NCBI GenBank assembly: GCA_025331435.1 | Contig: JAIWNI010000018.1 | Location: 62,001-126,000 of the forward strand | Reading direction: 5' to 3' | DNA length: 64,000 bases | Origin: Choanephora cucurbitarum | Lineage: Eukaryota; Mucoromycota; Mucoromycetes; Mucorales; Choanephoraceae | In this document: positions 58,164 to 64,000 of the stretch, piece by piece | Layout: every line of letters begins with the position of its first letter | Position numbering within the stretch: position 1 is the first letter of the stretch | The notes under the pieces: model-generated | Told to the model about the DNA's origin: nothing | What the model saw: only the letters and a program-made list of their open reading frames with translations | Databases searched by the model: none | Translations under genes and position numbers: made by a program

Positions 58164-59448
58164 ATGGGTAACGTACCTAACTTGCATCCATCCATCTGTT
58201 GCCCTTGAATAGTCGCCTAAACTAACATCTTTTCAAATTGTCCTTTTTTGAATCAAACAAATAGCTGTCGGCAAGAATAAGTAAGCTCATCATTGAGTGA
58301 TCATTTTCGGCTTAGAAATTCATGTTTTGTGCGTAGGCGTCTTTCTAAGGGAAAGAAGGGTTTGAAGAAGAAGGTGTAAGTTGCCAAATTACACTGCTTA
58401 GGCAAGAAGCGCGACATGATGGGAAGAGAATTAGACATTGTTTGAATGGAAAAGGAGTGAAAAAGAAGAAGAAAAAAGATTGTCCCCTTACAACTTGTCA
58501 TTTTAACAATACCCACATCAGCTCTCGTCAGTACTCAGCTAACATTCATAGTTATCAATTTGTTTGCAACCATAGACAATACAACAGTAACTAGTCACTA
58601 TGTCTTACCGGCCTACTCACCAATGTCAATTCTCTTTCCATGTTGCTCGTCTGGTCTTTTTATAATGAATTATGGGAAAGAATATATGCTAATGGCATCG
58701 GAATAGTGTTGATCCCTTCACCCGTAAGGATTGGTATGACATCAAGGCTCCTTCCATGTTTGATGTCCGTCAAGTTGGTAAGACTCTTGTCAACCGTACT
58801 CAAGGTCTTCGCAATGCCAACGACTCTCTTCACGGTCGTGTCGTTGAAATGTCCCTTGGTGATCTCTCAAAGGATGAAGCCCGTTCTTTCCGTAAGATTC
58901 AATTGAAGGTCGACGAAATCCAAGGCAAAAACTGTCTTACCAACTTCTACCGTATGGATATGACCACCGACAAGCTCCGTTCCATGGTCAAGAAGTGGCA
59001 ATCTTTGATCGAAGCTTTCGTTGATGTTAAGACCACTGACGGTTACCTCGTTCGTCTCTTTGCCATCTCCTTCACTGCTCGTCGTCGTAACCAAATCAAG
59101 AAGACCACTTACGCTACTTCTGCTCAAATTCGTCAAATCCGTAAGAAGATGTTCGAAATCATGACTGAAGAAGCTGCTGCTTGTGACCTGAAGGAATTAG
59201 TTGCCAAGGTCACTTCTTCTGCCTCTCAATCCGCTCAAGATGCTATTGCTGTCCGTATTGAGAAGGCTTGTCAAGGTATCTACCCTCTCCAAAACACCTA
59301 CACCCGTAAGGTCAAAATCCTTAAGGCTCCCAAGTTCGATGTCTCTGCTCTCTTGGCTCTTCACGGTGGTGCCGCTGCTGCTGGTGATGATACCGGTGCT
59401 AAGGCTTCCAAAGACTTTGTTGAACCTGTTCCTCAAGCTTCTGTCTAG
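58164..59448 (+). CDS. RPS1: 40S ribosomal protein eS1 (S3a/Rps1)
   Basis: A small-subunit ribosomal protein located near the mRNA exit site. The coding sequence is split unusually. Exon 1 contributes only ATGG (58164-58167), exon 2 is 16 bases (58265-58280) and exon 3 is 39 bases (58337-58375). Exon 4 carries the rest (58707-59448). Joined, they read [20 protein letters not shown] followed by [20 protein letters not shown], the universal eS1 N-terminus. The total is 801 bases, 266 residues, the expected size. Exon 4 uses strongly biased codons (GGT, AAG, CGT, TTC), typical of high expression. The C-terminus is Ala-rich and ends PVPQASV. The third intron is 331 bases, longer than others here; I saw no clear C/D-box snoRNA in it. 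Confidence 0.95.
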
Positions 59449-59752
59449 ACTTAGCATACACATTCCTTCTTCTTGCTCGATTCTTTCGCAACTTTCTGTT
59501 ATCCATACACATATATACACATGCATATTTGCATATGCAACGAAGAAAGAGATGAAGGAAATAAAACTCATTTAATGTCGCTTGTTCACTGCCTCAATCT
59601 CGTTTTGCTTTTCTCGTGCTTAAAATTTTTGACTTTATTCATTGATCTAAATGAGAGAGAATGAAGGGATGAGCAAAGCCAAATAAAATTTGATAGACAA
59701 TGATGACGTTAAATAGACATAAGATGGGCATTGCAATTCTGCAAAAATATTA
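59449..59752. other. Convergent intergenic region
   Basis: Shared 3' region of eS1 and the GPI inositol-deacylase gene, with an AATAAA-like signal near 59559. Nothing else seen. Confidence 0.5.
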
Positions 59753-62642
59753 TTAGTTAAATTTCAGTTGTGTTTGGGGATCAAGAACAAACCTTTTTTG
59801 CTCAAATATAGTAGGAGTTCGTCCAATAGTTGTTAGAGAAACAAGAAGCGCTATAGTAAGCACCTCCTGCCACGAAGCACTAGTAATAGTGGTCCAGCCT
59901 ACTAGCAAGTTTTTGACATAAACGATTACTTGTGGAGCATGCCTTGGTAAGATAGAAACCAAAAATAACAGCCACGTTTGACGATAGTGATATATATTGA
60001 GATTGGACTTGGCCACAGTTGTCAAGAATAACCATAGCAAAATGTATCCAACAATGATAACACTGGGAGGGACGATTTTTAAAGCACCGATAGTGACAGC
60101 TACAAAAAGTATCGTTTGCTGCTGCAAACTTAGTGTCAACTTAATGGATGGCAACAGGTTGCAGCAGTAAGCTAAAGTAGATGTCACAGTACATATGGTA
60201 GACCAAATGATGACTGTGAATCCAACGCTTAAGCCAAAAAAGAAGAGGACAAGACCAACCATAATCCATTCGTTAGCGCCAATCAACAGAGCAGGATAAA
60301 TCTTCTGAGATATTTCATTATCTATATAGCTCAATAATGTACACTGAAAAGCACCACTAATCAGGATAAGATGAGCTAACTGAAGAAACGGCCCTGAAAG
60401 GCACTGTAGAATCACAAGTTTGATTGGCTCGAATCTTTTGTCTTTCTTTCCTTGAACATATGAGTAGAGTTGAGTGCATAGGACTGTACAAGCTATTACT
60501 CTAAAAAAATGCAACACAAGAATGCCATAACGAAGCACACATCGACCCAAAGTACCATACCAATCAAGCCGTATTTGAACAGTTAATGATTGGCTATCTA
60601 CGAAAAATTCAAGTAGCAAACCATTGGCATTAGCACTGGTTGGCTGATGAAAAGTTATTCTATCAGATACACCCTCGCGCAAGTCTCTGTAAAACCTTAT
60701 TTCATGTTGGTTTGATGTTTGCTTCATCATGGGTGGGAATAATGGATCGTTGTTGCCTTTTATCGATATCACTTGGATATCAAAAGCAAAGAGGGAATTC
60801 TTTAAATAAGGAAATGCATGTAAAGGTTGGGCAAAACTGACATCAAACATCAACCCACTCCAAATGATATCTACAAAAGGTATGTTAGTTTCGGCTTTTC
60901 CTTTCTTCAAACAATATGGAAGAAACGAGACAACTTTTATTTTCACTTACCCCATACACCGTTATTGTGAGCCTTAGGCTGCTTTTGATCCGAGTAGGCA
61001 ATAACAAATAAGGCTTTCTCCTCGCTGTTGTCCAAAGAGAAATACTTGCTGCAGGTTTTTGCCACGCCTATATAGCTGTTTCGTGAAACGTATTTTGGAT
61101 CAATTGTTATTAGACGGTATGGTGTTGACTTTGAAAGGTGAGCACTGATAGCAGAAGGCAGGATGTACGTTTTTACCGCTGCATTTTCACATATGTGCTC
61201 GCTAGTGTCTACTGCTGCACATATAGCTAATGACCAACACGAGTCGTATTTAGGAGGAATATTGGTAAGAAAATTGAAAGGCTTCTGTGGAGAGGTTGGC
61301 AAAAGCAAAACAAAGTCTTCTCTTTTGTCAAACATTATTTTGGTTTCATTGCTTTGGGTTGACATTATTTTCTCTTCTTTGATGGAGTGTGTTGAAAATT
61401 TTTTCTGTTCTAAACAGTTCATTGTTAATTATTAGATATTATTGTTTGAGATGGCATGATAAAATACCTTGCTTTTTGTGATTAAATCTCTCAGAGTGTT
61501 CCCCGTCTACTAAATTTTGCCGGAAAATAGCCATCCGCTTCTCTAAATCGTCTCTTACACTTGCCACTTGCAAAAGGGTAGATGCTAAGACACGAATCAA
61601 TTGATTGCACCATAAAATTGCCATATGATCAGTACTTGTCCACACGCCAGGAATAGATGTGGTATAAGTCGTAAGACCATGAGTTTTTGGAATAAAGTCT
61701 TCTATGTTGGTTGTATCTGAATTTACAATGTTATCTAAGGACCCGCCAGCGATTGAAATTAATGTTACATGCTTAAGCAATGTGCTCTGTCGATCGATCC
61801 AAAATTGAACCATTTTTTTATATACGTTATAAATTCTTGAATCAAGCAACAGTGGTGCACTTATGTGAGGTGTTGCTAGTGTGATAATAGTGCTAACACT
61901 GAACGGAGTATAACTTGGTAGCATAAAACTAGTACGTGCCACAATGCCACCCATTGAGTGCCCAATAATCAGAACAGAGGTAGGAGGCTTTGAATGGCTG
62001 TTGTAGAGCGATAAAATAAGCTTGATGGCCTTATTTGTGTACTCAGCTTGATCTAACAATGTCTGGCCATCCAGAGCTGACAACTCTTCATTGAAACCAA
62101 CTTGTCATCAAGAAACAAAATAAATATCTAATCTTTTGAAAACCTGTTAGAATGCATCTACCTGTAAAAAAGTCTAAGTTTTGTTCTGCTTGACTGCTAT
62201 GAAACAGTCGTGTAGTTTCTGAAGCTAAAGACCGAATCTGTTTGTGGCTTCCTGCTTGACCAGGTATAAATAATGCTGGTATGCCATAAAGCTTTTGAAA
62301 ATTAGAACATCTTGACTTTTTTTTATTTTGATTGAGATTTACTCTATTTGGATCATCCAAATCCCCTTCTCGATACAAGTAGAGTCTGTATTTTTTGGAT
62401 AAAGTAGACTCAGGCTTTTGGCGATCAACCTCGAAGAACATTGGGTAGGCATAGCTCATCTCACAACTTTGAATGTCATGGCGTTGAAGAGGTGAAATGA
62501 CGGAAGACACTTCAGAACGATGCAAAAGAAATGAGTCCAATATAGCTAGTAGTATTATAAGTGTTGAAGTTCCCAAAACCCATAATGTGGCAAGTGGGTA
62601 TTTTGGTTTCTGTAAACTCTCTATCTTCGTAAAACCCAGCAT
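59753..62642 (-). CDS. BST1: GPI inositol-deacylase (Bst1/PGAP1)
   Basis: An ER membrane lipase that removes the inositol acyl chain from GPI anchors so that anchored proteins can leave the ER. The start ATG at 62640-62642 is followed by a membrane anchor (TLWVLGTSTLIILLAILDSF), then QSCEMSYAYPMF and IPALFIPGQAGSHKQIRSLA. DFFTVGFNEELSALDG (across an intron) and the catalytic-Ser motif VLIIGHSMGGIVAR are typical of PGAP1. Later STDHMAILWCNQL carries the His region. The C-terminal half (59.75-60.5 kb) holds several membrane segments, for example LILISGAFQCTLLSYID and YILLWLFLTTVA. Four to five introns, joins in frame. Catalytic Ser, Asp and His regions are all present. Confidence 0.92.
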
Positions 62643-63767
62643 AAACAGAATACAATACTTGATTAAAAAAAAACTATTAGTTCTATGGGGTCTAATGGCG
62701 GCTCTACAATTTTGTCAAAACGGCTATTCAACAGTCCTGGCCATCTTAGCATTGCTTTATGGAGGATATAGTTAGACTAAAGCTTGCTCCTTTCTTTAGG
62801 GCCTTTTCATAAAAAATCTGTCAATAAACATCTTTTGTAATTTACTTGCTATTCTCACATCTAATTTTAATGGCAGTCTTAAAGCGATGCTCTTGAGTAA
62901 TCTCTATTCTCATTGCTTTCATTCCGATACCTGATATCACTATCTTGAACAACAAAATCGAGCTAGAATACGAGCAAGCTAAGCTTTGCCATTAAAAGTA
63001 GGGTGTATGCGTATATTCGATCTGACGTTTGCCAAATGAACAAAGCAAAATGATGGTTGATGTATTCAGGATTAAAACTCGAAGGTTAGAAATAAAGACT
63101 ATGACTCTGAGGCGCTGAACTATGATTTTTTGATGTCTTGGCATCACCTGTCAATCTGAAAAGTCATGGTGTATCATCAAAAAAAAAGCAGCATCAAGGG
63201 CAATCCGATAAGGTATATAACCGCCCTTATAGTGTCAATAAAAAGAAAAAGTAATCCCCTCACTGAGCTATTTCTTTTCTTTTCTCTGTCAATTTTTTCT
63301 ACACATGACTATGTATGTAGCGCCATAATACAAATATACGTAACATTCATCTCTGTCTTACTATTGACCGTCGCACTTTTCTGGAAAAGTAACAATAAAC
63401 ATAGATAATGTCTGTTACTTTATAGTCAGTTCAAAGAAACGGAAGCAATTACGCCAAGATCTAGGCCTCTATCGAGAGGCCCAAGCATTGATAAGAAATA
63501 AACAAACACAGAGGTACCATCTGTTGACGATAGTCCTGAAATGATTGCACAATTTGCTCTACGCTTTAGAAGAGCACACTCTAAGGAGAGGGAAAAAAAG
63601 GATGTGGCTTCCAGCTACATAGTTTAAACTCAAATGGGCTTTACCGAACTATCCTTGAGCTTCCCCTTTTCCCCTCTTTTCTTTCGCTTGCTTCTCTTTT
63701 AGACAGCCTTCTCCATCGTTTTGCTCTTCTTTCTTTAGCTTCGTGATCTGAAGTATCAGTTTCTTTT
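62643..63767. other. Intergenic between divergent genes, 1.1 kb
   Basis: No convincing gene. A perfect hairpin GGCCTCT-ATCG-AGAGGCC lies at 63464-63481. The 100 bases before 63768 are pyrimidine-rich (CTTCCCCTTTTCCCCTC), as in promoters or 5' UTRs of active fungal genes. Confidence 0.5.
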
Positions 63768-64000
63768 ATGGGGTTATTTCGTTCAACTGATTACACGAGA
63801 CAACAGGACGAGGAGACAGAGCCACTTCATCATGGCGAAGCAATCGAAATGACAGAGCCTGGTCGCTCGTCCGAAGATATGCCGTATCACCCAGAACACA
63901 AGTTTTATCGCAAACTAGGTCAAATAGCTGAGGAAGGATGGGCTTCAGTAGCTAACTTTGTTGTGCATCCTCCCCAACCAAGATCCTCTACCCATATTGA
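63768..64000 (+). CDS. Start of an unidentified gene, cut by window end
   Basis: ATG at 63768 opens a frame that runs to the window edge: MGLFRSTDYTRQQDEETEPL, then EAIEMTEPGRSSEDMPYHPE, HKFYRKLGQIAEEGWASVAN and FVVHPPQPRSSTHI. The upstream pyrimidine-rich tract supports it as a true start. The N-terminus is acidic and polar, with no signal peptide. MG at the start could allow N-myristoylation, but the following residues are not ideal. I do not recognise the family from these 77 residues. Confidence 0.65.
   Translation, partial: MGLFRSTDYTRQQDEETEPLHHGEAIEMTEPGRSSEDMPYHPEHKFYRKLGQIAEEGWASVANFVVHPPQPRSSTHI

Noticed and set aside
58301..58516. Minus-strand frame of 71 codons upstream of eS1
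   Set aside because: It is antisense to exon 3 and intron 3 of the eS1 gene; the plus strand there encodes the conserved [12 protein letters not shown].
58376..58706. Possible intronic snoRNA in eS1 (animal S3a introns host them)
   Set aside because: No paired C box and D box could be found by eye; a dedicated search for box H/ACA types was not possible.
63166..63408. Hydrophobic 80-codon plus-strand frame
   Set aside because: Irregular composition, no conserved features and no supporting context; likely chance.

Overview
The window is eukaryotic and fungal, most likely from an early-diverging filamentous fungus of the Mucoromycota (Mucorales-like). The DNA is AT-rich. Genes are small and closely packed on both strands, with many short introns (about 50-90 bases) that have GTAAG-type donors and T-rich acceptors. 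Fungal markers include MDM12 of the ERMES tether, homoisocitrate dehydrogenase of the alpha-aminoadipate lysine route, a DIA2-type F-box protein, an alpha-arrestin with PY motifs and a PPZ-like phosphatase. Species was not determined.

Layout. 1-14.1 kb is a housekeeping block: a leukotriene-A4-hydrolase-type aminopeptidase (cut by the window edge), a phosducin-like protein, proteasome subunit beta7, a D-arabinose-dehydrogenase-like reductase, an alpha-arrestin, a gene of unknown function, a methyltransferase with an N-myristoylation-type start, and a cinnamyl-type alcohol dehydrogenase. 14.1-21 kb is gene-poor and holds a relic of a DDE transposase and a small secreted proline-rich protein. 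21-28 kb holds an oligopeptidase A homologue, MDM12, a RAD51-family paralogue without a recognisable Walker A motif, and the PPZ-like phosphatase. 28.9-32.5 kb holds two adjacent genes for secreted low-complexity proteins. 33.4-41.5 kb holds LYS12, TRM2, DIA2 and TIM44. 42.0-44.8 kb holds one nine-exon gene whose splice phases join an RGS domain to an FSP1/AIFM2-like flavoprotein. 45-58 kb is accessory: a perfect foldback element, an MCT-like transporter, a decayed coiled-coil gene carrying a (GATTT)36 array, and a decayed MULE-type transposon with a USP-like cysteine-peptidase segment, into which a Tc1/mariner element has inserted. 58.1-64 kb returns to housekeeping genes: ribosomal protein eS1 with a split start, GPI inositol-deacylase BST1/PGAP1, and the start of an unidentified gene.

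Functional links. Several genes serve mitochondria (MDM12, TIM44, LYS12 and probably the oligopeptidase). Others serve proteostasis and ubiquitin (beta7, the arrestin as a likely Rsp5 adaptor, DIA2, the phosducin-like chaperone cofactor). Coordinates of spliced genes run from start codon to stop codon. Splice sites were read by eye and checked by reading-frame continuity. No tRNA, rRNA or CRISPR array was found.
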